In this document: positions 12,395 through 23,098 of the stretch, in pieces
Position numbering within the stretch: the stretch's first letter is position 1
Layout: every line of letters starts with the position of its first letter
NCBI GenBank assembly: GCA_914767715.1
Contig: OU612067.1
Span: forward strand, 3,596,001-3,660,000
Length of the DNA stretch: 64,000 nucleotides
DNA from: Membranipora membranacea
Lineage: Eukaryota; Bryozoa; Gymnolaemata; Cheilostomatida; Membraniporidae
Direction: 5' to 3'
Program-made: the position numbers and the translations under genes
The notes under the pieces: generated by a model
The model's database searches: none
What the model was told of the DNA's origin: nothing
The model's input: only the letters and a program-made list of their open reading frames with translations

Positions 12395-13655
12395 CGTGAC
12401 TTTGTTTTTTTATGGGTGACAATCTGTGCCATTTTTTTTTAGCTTCAAGTAAAATAGCGGAAATTTTTATTATAATGACAATTCCTAATCACAATATTGA
12501 TCATTTTATATAATAGCTCTTATCACAATATTGATCAAAACACATTACACACGTCTTCTGATATTGTCTAGCATTAAAAATTTTTAAAGTTGATAAATTA
12601 CAATACATAAATGCGTTCCTTTCCGTCACCAGACAAAAAAATAACTCTTTTCCTACTATTCTAATTCCTGATTTAGGTGACAGAAGATAAATTATGTTCT
12701 ACTGAATTATGAAGACATGAAATCATGTAAGAAGAGGGTGATTCTTGAAAACAATTTCTTTCGTCTGCTTTTGATGAAAATAATGGGTGCCTAGAAAACA
12801 AACATAACTAGTTTAATAGCAGTCGTCCTCTTTCTTATCATGAGCACGCAATTCATGATACTTCAGGCTTTAAAAAAAAAACTAGTTGTCGGAGCTCCAT
12901 AAATTTGTCCAATGTCGACATTTCAGAACAAAAACTTAGCGTCAAAATAATTGTTTCTCTTGTTCTTTCGTGATAAATTTAAATTGTCGATCAAGATACA
13001 ATTATAAAAAGTATGAACAAGATCTGACGGTACAGGAAGATTTTTCAGCCTATGTCTCATCACTGTAGTTGGTACCAAGTAATTTGAGGTAGTCATCAGC
13101 TGGGTTTCAATACCAAGAAATTATCAACTAACAGCATGGTAGGGGACAAATATTACTGCATACTGCACTTTTAGCTGGCCATCTTGCTGCGGGATGATCA
13201 TAAGCACTGAGTGTGATACATCAGTTTCAGCTAAATGGCTTGGCTCCTAGTGTATGGCTATGTGTTGTGACTCCTTGCAGTAAACGTTCTATGGTCCAAC
13301 TTCACCAAGAATGGTTTTCAAATTGTGTCCAACTGGTTACTTTACAAATTTTATTGAGTTAAATCTGACAAATATACCACTGCCTTTGAGTATGCTAACT
13401 GGCAGGTTAGTCTATATTTTTTGTTCTTGTAAGACAATCATTTCTATTTGAAATATTATATAACCAAAGCTGGTTTCTTATCGAGGGAAACAATTCCTAC
13501 TCACTTAAAATATGTTCAAAAGTTTGATAATTATAGGATTAAGAGTGTTTATAATTTGGTACCACTGAATTAGATTCTTCTCTTAGAATGGAAATAGTAT
13601 CATAGCGTTATACGGTTAGGACACTAAACACAGGGACCCATCTGACTGTTATCTG
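12395..13655. other. No gene recognised
   Basis: Low-complexity AT-rich DNA with no exon or repeat that I could support. Confidence 0.5.
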
Positions 13656-13657
13656 AT

Positions 13658-13792
13658 TGGCTGTCCCTAGTAGCATGAATAATTAGCCTGAAAAATTGTC
13701 TTGTTTACCAAATTGCAAACAGTAATTATACCCCATACAGTGTCGATGATTAGGGCATTTCTAGATTGCTACTAGGGACTGGCTATTTTTGC
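13658..13792. mobile_element. Possible short MITE with inverted ends
   Basis: GGCTGTCCCTAGTAGCA on the left is mirrored by TGCTACTAGGGACTGGC on the right, about 85 bp apart. One mismatch separates the arms. No target duplication was recognised, so the call rests on the inverted ends alone. Confidence 0.45.
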
Positions 13793-14514
13793 TAGCCCTT
13801 TGTTTTGCAAAAGAAAGCTAATGATGCTATTCCAGATATGGAATTCAATGTTTGGTACACTTGACACATAGGCTTTTGTTTACCGAAATCTCATGTCAAC
13901 TAGATCATAATTGGTGGGGATTACCTTGGGTACACTCAAGAATTACTCCTTGGTACTTTACCAATGACAGTGACTAGAACTTAAAATCAGTGGTAGTACA
14001 GGTGACTAGCAAAAATAAAGGCCAGGTTATGCAATCAATGAAATTTTGAATTGACACAGTATATCCAAGGAGTTGTCTACAACTCCTTGGTATATCACAT
14101 GGTTAAAAGCAGTCAAACACCATCATTTACATTATCATTTGTTTCACATGTTCAATGCGCTAGCTCGGTTGATGATCAACTATTCAATCAATCCAATGTT
14201 TATATGACTGCTCTATGTCATTTAGGTTACTCTGATTTTGCGCTGTTCCAGCAAATAAGCAATTTTCACTCTTTTTTTACACAGCGATGACTTTACTCTT
14301 ATTGTAACAGCATTGTGAGCAAAATATGCGCTTATATCAACTGCAGTTTGCACTGCTCTGATTTCACCGACAATTAAGTTGTTTTTCACCCCATTATTTT
14401 TCTCTGTGTATATACAAATGAAATTCTAGCCTGATAGCGCGAACTGGGTTGCGCCAAGGATCAAAAACGCGTTTTTCGTTTCAACTAGCCCCACTCTCCC
14501 CTATTATCTTATAT

Positions 14515-14915
14515 TTGTAATGCAGAGCTAGCGATTCCATAATAATTATCTAGCTTGATAGCTTGCTGTGTTCCCTCACCGGCGGAGGGGGCTGTCTGCG
14601 GGGGGGGGGCAAAAGTCTGGGGGGCTCAGACTAGCTGTGTACTGATTAGAACACAAATTACCATAAAATGAGAATGTCCTTGTTGAAAGGTGAACTCTTT
14701 GGCATATCTGCTTATTTTGTCTGTTAAAACAAATTTAGTTGGACTGAGAGTGAGAGGAACGAGGCAGGCCCACAATCTGACATGAACTCACAGATTGAGA
14801 TCCTTATCAGCATCTCAGCTTCCCTCTAGTATTCTTTCTTTGATGACTTTTGCAATGTTTAGCTCAGACAGTGAAAACTGGTGACTAGCCTTTTAATTTT
14901 AACTTTTTGCGAGGG
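14515..14915. repeat. Dispersed repeat family R, copy 1
   Basis: Shares landmarks in the same order with 30245-30480: agctagcgattcc, ctagcttg...gcttgctg, gaggcaggcc(c)acaatctgac, tgatgactttt(t)gcaa and cagtgaaaact. The last part also resembles the tail of the unit in the 16.5/20.6 kb duplication. No coding capacity was seen. Confidence 0.65.
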
Positions 14916-15221
14916 GGTGAATCTTTTGGCAACTGGTGACGGTTCTGTCATCAATTTCTGTATATTCAGATCAATCTTGTGCCATGTGAGGGCAAAGTCA
15001 TGAGGTGATAGACAAATAAAAGGAAGAATTTTCGACGGTACTGCATAATTTTTGTATTCTCTGCCATCCAGTTAATCCCAAATTCCTTTTTTAATGTTTC
15101 GTCAGCTACCAACAAGAAAACTATGATGCGTCATGCTTTAATCCAATCTGATTATTTATAATTTAGAATTAAAGAAAAATAGAGAAGAAATCTATACTTG
15201 GTCAAAATGAGGGTAAAAAAT

Positions 15222-15440
15222 GTGGGTTAAAATCGCAAGTTTTTGTCTCTGTCCGCAGGCTGAGAAATAAAGGTGAATTAAGGGCGCCGCCGCTCTCAGT
15301 TTGCAGGCATGTCGGAGCACAGCTGGGGCGTCAATTAGTACAGCAGCCAGTAGAGGCAGTCAGGGATTCGAACCTGAGACCTCAAATGCTTGCCTGTCAG
15401 AGGGCAGGCGCTCTTACCAACTGAGCTACCTCCTTCTCCT
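15222..15440 (-). repeat. tRNA-derived SINE, copy 2
   Basis: On minus, box A reads TAGCTCAGTTGGTAAGAGC and box B GGTTCGAATCC, followed by the body shared with the copies at 1.7 and 34.4 kb. This is the best-preserved copy. The opposite end shares tgtgggttaaaatcgcaag with copy 1. Confidence 0.8.
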
Positions 15441-15959
15441 ACTGTACTTTGGAGCGATCAGACAACACAAATAATTCATAATGAGCGACAGCCTCCGGCT
15501 ATTATCAACTGTATTTTGAAATGTAATCTAATCTAATGTATCAATAATATCACTTTAAGAGATGGATCACTGAACACTTAGAACAATTAAACAGCACTTT
15601 CCATCAAATAGCTATAGGGTTGATTTGACAATTTCTAAGCAAGAGAGTAGATTTTTCCAACAACGTGGGTGAAGCCTCGAATAAATTGATTTATTCATTT
15701 TATGAAATTTCGTAAAATGTTATTTTTTTAACCCGAGTTTGGGGTAGTTTTGATATACTTTTGCGATTACGCTACATAGAAACCACATTCAGGATACTAG
15801 ATATCACAAATTACAGGAACAGATTCATCAAAGTGAACCTATTCTGCATCTTTTTATGAATCTAAGCTTTGCATGACTAACAAGATAAATCATGGTAAAT
15901 GGTATAATTCTTCTGCAATACTTCTGCCACACTATTTTGTACTTTGTCCTTATGGCTGT

Positions 15960-16365
15960 TGCACATTGCCCCGGATTACCATCCATTATAGCCATCCCAG
16001 TCAATGTGAACATGAAAATGACACAATCCCAGTCTGTCTGGGTCCGTCTGGGACAGTATCTGGAAAGTTTGTAAGCGTCAAACTTTCCCGATGCTGTCCC
16101 AGACGGACCCAGACTCATTTTACATCTGGGTGCTATGTGAACCAAACATTGGGATGATCTGGGATCATATGGGACGATCTGAGACTATCTGGGACGATCT
16201 TAGACAATGTGAACATTATCCCAGCACTATCCCAGACAAAAACCTAGTTGCTAGTCTTGGATGAATTTTACAATGTGAACATAAGACTGTGACCATCTGG
16301 GATAAGCATCTGGGATGGCATCCCAATGTTATCTGGGACAATGTGAACCACACATTAGAGTCTGC
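15960..16365. mobile_element. Palindrome-rich non-autonomous element
   Basis: GTCTGGGTCCGTCTGGGACAG at about 16034 is followed 35 bp later by its exact reverse complement, CTGTCCCAGACGGACCCAGAC, with TGGAAAGTTTG/CAAACTTTCC nested inside. The flanks repeat CAATGTGAAC and ATCTGGGA several times. This looks like a MITE with internal repeats. Open frames inside it are by-products. Confidence 0.6.
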
Positions 16366-16470
16366 AGACAATTCTACAATAATTATATCATTCCTTGATA
16401 GTCAAGTTCCTTACTGAGGGCTTTTTATTTAGCTCTTTTGCATGTATATTTTTTTATACAACCACTTGTT
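16350..16470. repeat. Fragment of the 16.5/20.6 kb repeat unit
   Basis: gtctgcagacaattct, ccttgatagtcaag and gagggctttttattt match, with divergence, the segment at 16677-16780 and its twin at 20749-20850. It is a third, older piece of the same sequence. Confidence 0.6.
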
Positions 16471-17527
16471 CAACATAGTATATATCTACCCTTGTTCAGG
16501 TTTTGGTTTCTTTGCAAACCAAAAAAACCAAAAGGTGCTGCTGTTGATTATTTGGAAGTCTCATGATAAGAGGAAATTTAACGAAAAACAAATTTTGATG
16601 TGTAGATAAAGAAAGAAAATTATGATAACATATTAGCTTTGTGCTTTGATGTATTTTTTCCAAATTTATGCTCTAAAGTCTGCAGACGATTCTGCAAAAA
16701 GGCATCCCTTGATAGCCAGAACCTCAAAAGTTCCTCATTGAGGGGCGTTTTATTTGGCTTATCTGTCTTTTTCATGTGATTATACAGTGGGTGTGAGTGT
16801 GATTGGAGTTCAGAATGCCAAAAAGATGACAGATATTGATATCATTTTCAGAAGGTTTGAGAAAGTGATGACATTGTGCGCTTTTAACTTCCCTCAATGA
16901 TTCTCTTGCTGATGATTTTTGCAAAAATTCAGCCCCTGCAGTGTCAGCTGGTGTCAGCACAATGATCTTATACTGCCAGAATATTTTGACAGCTTGTCAC
17001 AGTTTTTGGCCACAGTATTTTTAGCTTCAAAACAAAAGCTTTCTCTTTAATTTAAGGCCAAGTGTTACTGGGGGGGGGGAGAGAGAAATTTGAAAGCTTG
17101 CCTTCCAGAAATTTTTAAAAGGTCCACTAATAAACAAAATAGGATTTACTAAATCAATTGACACTTTTGAAAGATATGAAAAATATCGTTCTTGGCAGGA
17201 TGACTTTAAGATGAAAGGCTGTTTTTTTTTAGATTTACCAAAATATGCAGCTTACCAAAATCATTCCATCAGGGATTCACATCTAGCATCAGTGCTATCA
17301 GTTTTACTTCTTATCTGAGAAAAATATTCTTCTGCAGTGTCAACTTGTGAATGTACAGTGCAGTTCACTTAACTCAAACCTCTGGGGACCACAAAAATTT
17401 GTTCTTATTAAAGCCTTGTACCCACCAATGTGCTTTTTTAATCTCAGGAATTTCTAAGATTTTGCACTGGCAATCATTAAAGAATTTGTGGGTACCACAA
17501 AATGCAGCACAACCTATCGCACAACAT

Positions 17528-17566
17528 ATCGCACAAAAGTAGAATCAATTCTACTTTCGTGCGAAG
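17528..17566. repeat. Hairpin-forming inverted repeat
   Basis: TCGCACAAAAGTAGAAT and ATTCTACTTTCGTGCGA flank a two-base loop, with one mismatch. It lies in the part of copy A that copy B lacks. No function is apparent. Confidence 0.7.
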
Positions 17567-18029
17567 GTATTTGTAAACACACGATCTCTGTGTATTTTGT
17601 ACCCAACAATTGCAGCAATGCACAAGTGGTGGTCGTGCATGATCGCAGATGAGTTCCTGGGACAGTTATGCAGTTGATGACCAGGCTTTAGCAGAGTTTG
17701 AACAAGGAGTTAAAGAGTTTGAACAGGGAGTCTTTAACTCCTCTCAGCTCCTAACAAACATATGTCAAACTTCAGCTGATTATGACTTTGGTTTTGCATA
17801 TGGAACTGACCATCCCAGACAGAGCATATCTGGGTTTCTGCTTGTTCCAGGATGGTGTAATAAGCTTAAGTTAAGCTAAGTTATGCATTTATGCATTGTC
17901 TAGATATTAGTTGAGTTTAATTTAGTTTAGTTTTATTATCAGATCCGGTATCACCATGAGATAATGGAATGGAAATGGATCACAGGTGCCCTTGGTAGGA
18001 ACAGTACTAAACATTTTCCAGCTTACATA

Positions 18030-20275
18030 AAAATTGTTGTCATGGTATGACATGAAAAAATTAAAGAAGCTGCGAGGGCTCTTCCCAGTGAAATATCGCT
18101 TTGTTCTAACAATACTGACTGTCCAAGAAAATGTTTGTTCGAAATCATTAGAAATATTTTTATTATGTAACGGGTGGATAGGATCATTTAAAACTATACT
18201 AAAGTGGGATAGGCCAGAAGCAGCCTAGCTGTAACTGCTCTATAAAATAATAGCACGTTCAATTTTTGATGGCAGGAAACTGATTATTATTATTATACAT
18301 CATTGATGTTTCTTCTGTAAAATTCACCGGGTGTACCCGGTTGTAGTGGTCATATTTAGAAATTAAAAGGTGTTTTGTTTTTGCATTATATGTGTGGGAC
18401 ATAACTCCTATTCTGTGTAATATTACTAATCTAATATTCAGGGAATTCCAGGTTGAAACTGCATTGTGGGGATTTTGTTGACTTGCCAATTTATTTACCA
18501 AGTAAACTTGCAGAGGTCTGCTCGTGTTAGATCAGGACAAAATTTTCAATAAGTATAATGTCAGATCTGTATGAGGGTAGTATGATACTGCCTTGCGGCA
18601 GCATATCCGCAATATTTATCAAAACTGCATATAATAATTGAAATGTTAAGAACTCAATAAAAAGTGTTTCTGGGGTGGAACAACGTGCTGAATCCAAAAT
18701 TAAGGGTGTACCCAGTTGTAGCGATCATGTCAGCGGCAGCCTGCAGCATATCCTCATTTCTTCTAAAAATTGCTTTTAATGAGTGAAATATTAAGAGTTT
18801 AAATAAAAGGTGTTTCAAGGGTATAATAACGTGCTGAATACAAAGAAATGAGGGTGTAAGCTAGAACAAGTTTGATCCTGCATGCCTGTTGCTCCCGATC
18901 CACTGGTCACACCGCGATGTGACCAGTGGATGATTTGCTCATGTGTTATGCAAAAGATATCCAGCCGAAAAATGACATAAGAGGCAATTGAAACATCAAA
19001 AATGTTGTTTGTAATTGCCCCAAGACAGTGGTCTTAAGACCATACAATATCATACTAGTCCCATAAGAAGTTTGACATAATTCAATTGAAGTTTTTGAAT
19101 TTGTGCGGGTCGGATACGAGCAGACTTCTCTACAAGTTTACTTGGTGAATTAATTGCCATGTCAACAAAATCTCACAATGCAATTTTAACCTGGAATTCC
19201 CTGATGATTAGAATTGTTAGATTACACAGAATAGGAGTTATTTCCCCACACATATAATGTCAAAACAAAACACCTTTTAATTTCCAAAAATGACCACTAC
19301 AACTGGGTACACCCAGTGAATTTTACAGAACATACACCAATGAGGTATAAAACGTGATCAGTATCCTGCCATCAAATATTGTCCGTGCCATAACAACTTA
19401 TGCTATAGCTGCTTCCGGCCTAGGAATCAGCGAGTTGAATTAAAAAATCATTTATAGATGGCATATCAAGAGCAATTAACGATTCTATAGAGCTGAATTT
19501 TGGAAGGATGATATTGAGAGACTGTTTCTGGATTGTTTCTAGTCTTTGTTTGTTGCTCTCAAATAGGATAGTGTATCATGATGGGGTAGCATAGCTGATA
19601 ATAAATCGCATATTGGATATGTAGAACATCTTCGGCCCATCGGCATTGAGTCTAATTGTCTTCAGTTTTCTCATAAGGAAACAATGTGTGTTACACTTTG
19701 ATATGATTGTATCAATATAATGGTTAAAATTCAGCCTGAACAACTAAGAATTTGATGTTGTTGGATGGCTCTAAGATTAATATCGAAAATAACATTTGCA
19801 TCATTAGAAGATCTACTTGACAAAATAGTGTTCTGCACTACTGTCTGTGATGGATTGGGTAGCATACTTTTAAGCTGGTGTTATAGCAGACTGGTCAGAG
19901 TGGTGTTTTACAGCGGTGTAGAACCTGGTATCATCTGCATACTTTACCTGTGAGTAGCCATCAGCAGTCTGTTCGTTACAGTAGAGTAACCACAGGACAG
20001 GGCCTAACTTTGTACCATGCGGGGCACCAACCTTTTCGTCAATATATTCTGAGTCGGCTTGTTATACTTAACGCACTGCTGCTGCCAATCTTTGAGGAAG
20101 TTGGCATAAGCAGGATCACATGTTTGTTGAAGCCATGAGATTTCATCTTGTCTGAAAAGAGGGGAGGCTGGAGGCGATCGAATACCTTTGAAAAGTCTAT
20201 TCCTGCTAACTGCACAATTTTGTCTTCTGGTTTACCCAGCTCGCATGTGAAGTCATCAATGCAAGCAAAAAACAA
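18030..20275 (-). pseudogene. Non-LTR RT remnant, copy A (split by an insertion)
   Basis: Read right to left, 20275-20039 encodes an RT palm fragment with GIDFSKVFDRL (the catalytic first-Asp motif region) and further decayed RT sequence down to about 19425. The C-terminal part continues at 18208-18030 after a 1.2-kb foldback element. Many stops and shifts occur. The homologous copy B at 21503-22420 lacks the large insertion. The element is dead. It resembles Jockey/CR1-type LINEs, but the exact clade is uncertain. Confidence 0.7.
18209..19424. mobile_element. Foldback DNA element with about 300-bp inverted ends
   Basis: The left end TAGGCCAGAAGCAGC mirrors the right end (GCTGCTTCCGGCCTA, one mismatch), and the pairing continues for about 300 bp: gggtgtacccggttgtagtgg against ccactacaactgggtaca, and the tacacagaataggagtta block. 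The interior holds three repeats of a gggtgta(ccc) module and a perfect 14-bp-arm hairpin at 18897-18930 (atccactggtcaca). It interrupts RT copy A. The corresponding position in copy B (about 21672) is empty, which shows insertion after the duplication. No transposase is encoded. Confidence 0.8.
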
Positions 20276-21502
20276 TAGTCATCATTATCATCAGCCAGGC
20301 TAAATATTTCTTGAATATTTATCTTTGTAATTTCTTTAATGATAAATATGTATATGTGGATATTTTGAAAATAAAAATTCAGTGATAGTTTTGCAATGGA
20401 GTCTTTTCTTGGCCAAGGCTGTTTAATTCGATAAGATGTATATTTCCACACTACTAATCTGTAGGATATGCACAAGGTTTATTTTCCGCCCTCACTTTGG
20501 AAATTTTCGAATGCTAGCTCAGCCTTTGTTACATAAATGATGCCACAATTTTTTTATGAAGGTGCTAATAAGAAGTTTATTAATTTTATCACCTACATAG
20601 AAATTACAGCTGCTGTTGATTATTTGGAAGTCTCATGATAAGAGGAATTTAACGAAAATCAAATTTTGATGTGTAGATAAAGAAAAAAAATTATGATAAC
20701 ATATTAGCTCTGTGCTTTGATGTGTTTTTTTCCAAATTTATGCTCTAAAGTCTGCAGACGATTCTGCAAAAAGGCCTCCCTTGATAGCCAGAACCTTCCT
20801 AATTGAGGGGCGTTTTATTTGGCTTATCTGTCTTTTTCATGTGAAGATACACTGGGTGTGAGTGTGATTGGATTTCAGAATGTCAAAAAGATGACAGACA
20901 TTGATATCATTTTCAGAAGGTTTGAGAAAGTGATCGACATTGTGCGCTTTCAACTTCCCTCGAGCATTCTCTTGCTGATGACTTTTGCAAAAATTCAGCC
21001 CCTGCAGTGTCAGCTGGTGTCACAATAATCTTATACTGCCAGAATATTTTGTCAGCTTGTGAAAGTTTTTGTCACCACAGTGTTTTGAGCTTCACTACAA
21101 CTTCCTTCTATTTTATTTCAGACCATGTCTTAGTTGGGAGGAGAAATTTGAAGGCTAGCCTTGCAGAAAATTTTTAAAAGGTCCATCAATAAACAAAATA
21201 GGATTTACTAAATCAATTGACACTTTTGTTTTATGTTGTCTTAGTGAATTGTCAAGTCATCATGCAATAGGCTGGAAAAAATCATATGATTGTATATGAT
21301 TAATCTGGGTACGGAGAGCTCGGGAAGATATGAAAAATATAGATTTTGACAGCATGCCATCAAGATAAAATGCTGATAATTTTTATAAAAGAAGATTAAC
21401 TAAATGCAGCTTACCGAAATCATACCATCAGGGATCCACAACTAGCATCAAGTGCTATCAGTTTTATCAGAGTGCTCTGGGTAAAAACATTACTAATTAT
21501 TT

Positions 21503-22420
21503 TCAGTCCACATAATGATATAAAATTAAAGAGGCTGTGAGGTCTCTTCCCAGTGAAACATCGCTTTGATCTAACAATGCTGACTGTCCGAAAGATGTTT
21601 GTTTGGAATCATTAACAATAATATTATTATGTAACAGGTGGGTAGGATCATTTAAAACTATACTCAAGTAGGAATCAACGTCTTGAAATAAAAAATCATT
21701 GATAGATGGCATATCAATTAATGATTCGTCACAGCTTAACTCTGGAAGGATGATATTGAGAGATTGTTTCTGGATTGTTTCTAGTCTTTGCTTGTTGCTG
21801 TCAGATAGGATAGTGTACCATGATGAGGCAGCATAGCTGATGATAGATCGCATATTAGTATGTTGAACATCTTCCGCCCATCGGCATTGAGTTCAATTGT
21901 CTTCAGCTTTCTCAGAAGGAATTGTGTGTTACACCTTGATAAGATTGTATCAATATGATGGTTAAAATTCAGCCAAATGAACTCCTAAGAAATAGCTGGT
22001 GTATGGCAGACTGGTCTGAGTGGTGTTTGATAGCGGTGTAGAAGCTGGTATTGGCTGCATACTTTACATGCGAGTAGCCAGCAGCAGTAAGATCATTACA
22101 GTAGATTAACCGCAGGAAGGGGCCTAACTTTGTACTTTTTGGGTCGCCGACCTTTGCGTCAATATATCCGGAGTTGGCTTGGTTATACTTAACGCACTGC
22201 TGCCAAGTTTGGAGGAAGTTGGGGATAAGCTGGACAACAGAATGAATGAGTTTTTATCTTGTCTGATAAGTGGGCAATCATGAGGCGATCGAATTCATTT
22301 GAAAAGTCCATAAACATATAAATACTATAGTATAGTATTTATATGTTTATGGAAAAGTCTATTCCTGCTAATTGCATGAATTTGACTTCTGGTTTATCCA
22401 GCTCGCATGTGAAGTCATCA
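21503..22420 (-). pseudogene. Non-LTR RT remnant, copy B
   Basis: The open stretch 21853-21503 (minus) translates to a typical LINE C-terminal region after the RT palm: YAASSWYTILSDSNKQRLETIQKQ-type sequence, the segment in which these elements describe arm and thumb. Upstream, 21860-22420 is the decayed palm, with the FSKxFDRL motif recognisable near 22300. Stops and shifts make it inactive. It is the paralogue of copy A. Confidence 0.75.
22309..22351. mobile_element. 43-bp perfect palindromic insertion with 8-bp target duplication
   Basis: The insert begins CATAAACATATAAATACTAT and is a perfect palindrome about a single central G. It is flanked by GAAAAGTC on both sides (22301-22308 and 22352-22359). 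The paralogous site in copy A (about 20189-20196) reads TTTGAAAAGTCTATTCC with one GAAAAGTC and no insert, so both the insertion and the 8-bp duplication are directly shown. Confidence 0.85.
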
Positions 22421-22950
22421 TTGCGATAAAAAAAAAAGTCATCATTATCATCAGACAGGTTAAATATTTCTTGAATATTTATCTTTGTAATTTCTTTAAT
22501 GATAAATATGTATATGTGAATATTTTGAAAATAAAAATTCGGTGATAATTTTGCAAATGGAGTTCTTTATTGGCCAAGGCTGCTTAATTCGATAATTAAA
22601 GATGTATATCTTCATCCTTCAGGCCCAAATTATCAATCAGTAGGATATGCACAAGATTTATTTTCCACCCTGACTTTGGAAATTTTTGAAGCAGCAAACA
22701 TAAGTCTTTGTTTGTGTCCACACAGTAATATTGTCAATGGGGTATTTTAATTATCCTCCGTAAAACAAAAACAATTCGAGTGATGGTAACTGCAACTCAA
22801 TATATTTCCTTGTATTTGTAAACCATCTAATGAGTAGATTGTTTGAGATTCGTAAGTTCTCCATCACTGCGTTGTGCCTGTGTATAATGCCCACCCACCC
22901 CTATAAAACTGTGACATCATATATAATCATTGATGGCTATAAATGATTGG

Positions 22951-22991
22951 CCAATAGCAGTATGTGTTTTGTTCTTTGCCATATATAAGAG
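22951..22991 (+). promoter_or_regulatory. Likely core promoter of the NHL gene
   Basis: CCAAT at 22951 and TATATAAGAG at 22982 stand about 30 bp apart, and the TATA box is about 117 bp before the proposed ATG at 23099. A start site would be expected near 23010-23020 (ccactctgtattcag). The arrangement is canonical, but the transcription start has not been shown. Confidence 0.55.
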
Positions 22992-23098
22992 CAGATATTC
23001 TGCTAAATCACCACTCTGTATTCAGGCAGTGACACCTCCTGATAAGTTTAAACAGTCAACAGGGAACCTCAACAACATTGGGAGTAAAGATTTACAAA

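Larger units (their letters stand above)
16537..20510. repeat. Tandem segmental duplication, copy A
   Basis: From gctgctgttgattatttgg at 16537 onward this copy matches copy B (from 20609) through the 0.8-kb left part, the decayed RT and the 0.25-kb right part (tcatcattatcatcag to ctttggaaatttt). Relative to B it carries extra sequence at about 17330-18030 and the foldback element at 18209-19424. Confidence 0.8.
20609..22700. repeat. Tandem segmental duplication, copy B
   Basis: Matches copy A in the order left part (20609-21470), RT remnant (21503-22420), right part (22440-22690). Divergence between the copies is visible but modest. It lacks the 1.2-kb foldback insertion of A and carries instead a 43-bp palindromic insertion at 22309-22351. 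Confidence 0.8.

Noticed and set aside
15340-15440. Functional tRNA gene on the minus strand
   Set aside because: It is followed by a SINE body shared with two other loci in the window, and the acceptor stem is not closed.
15828-16157. Overlapping open frames of about 100 codons on both strands
   Set aside because: They fall in a palindromic, motif-repeating element. Similar peptides on both strands (RRTQT and GPSGT) follow from the inverted repeat.
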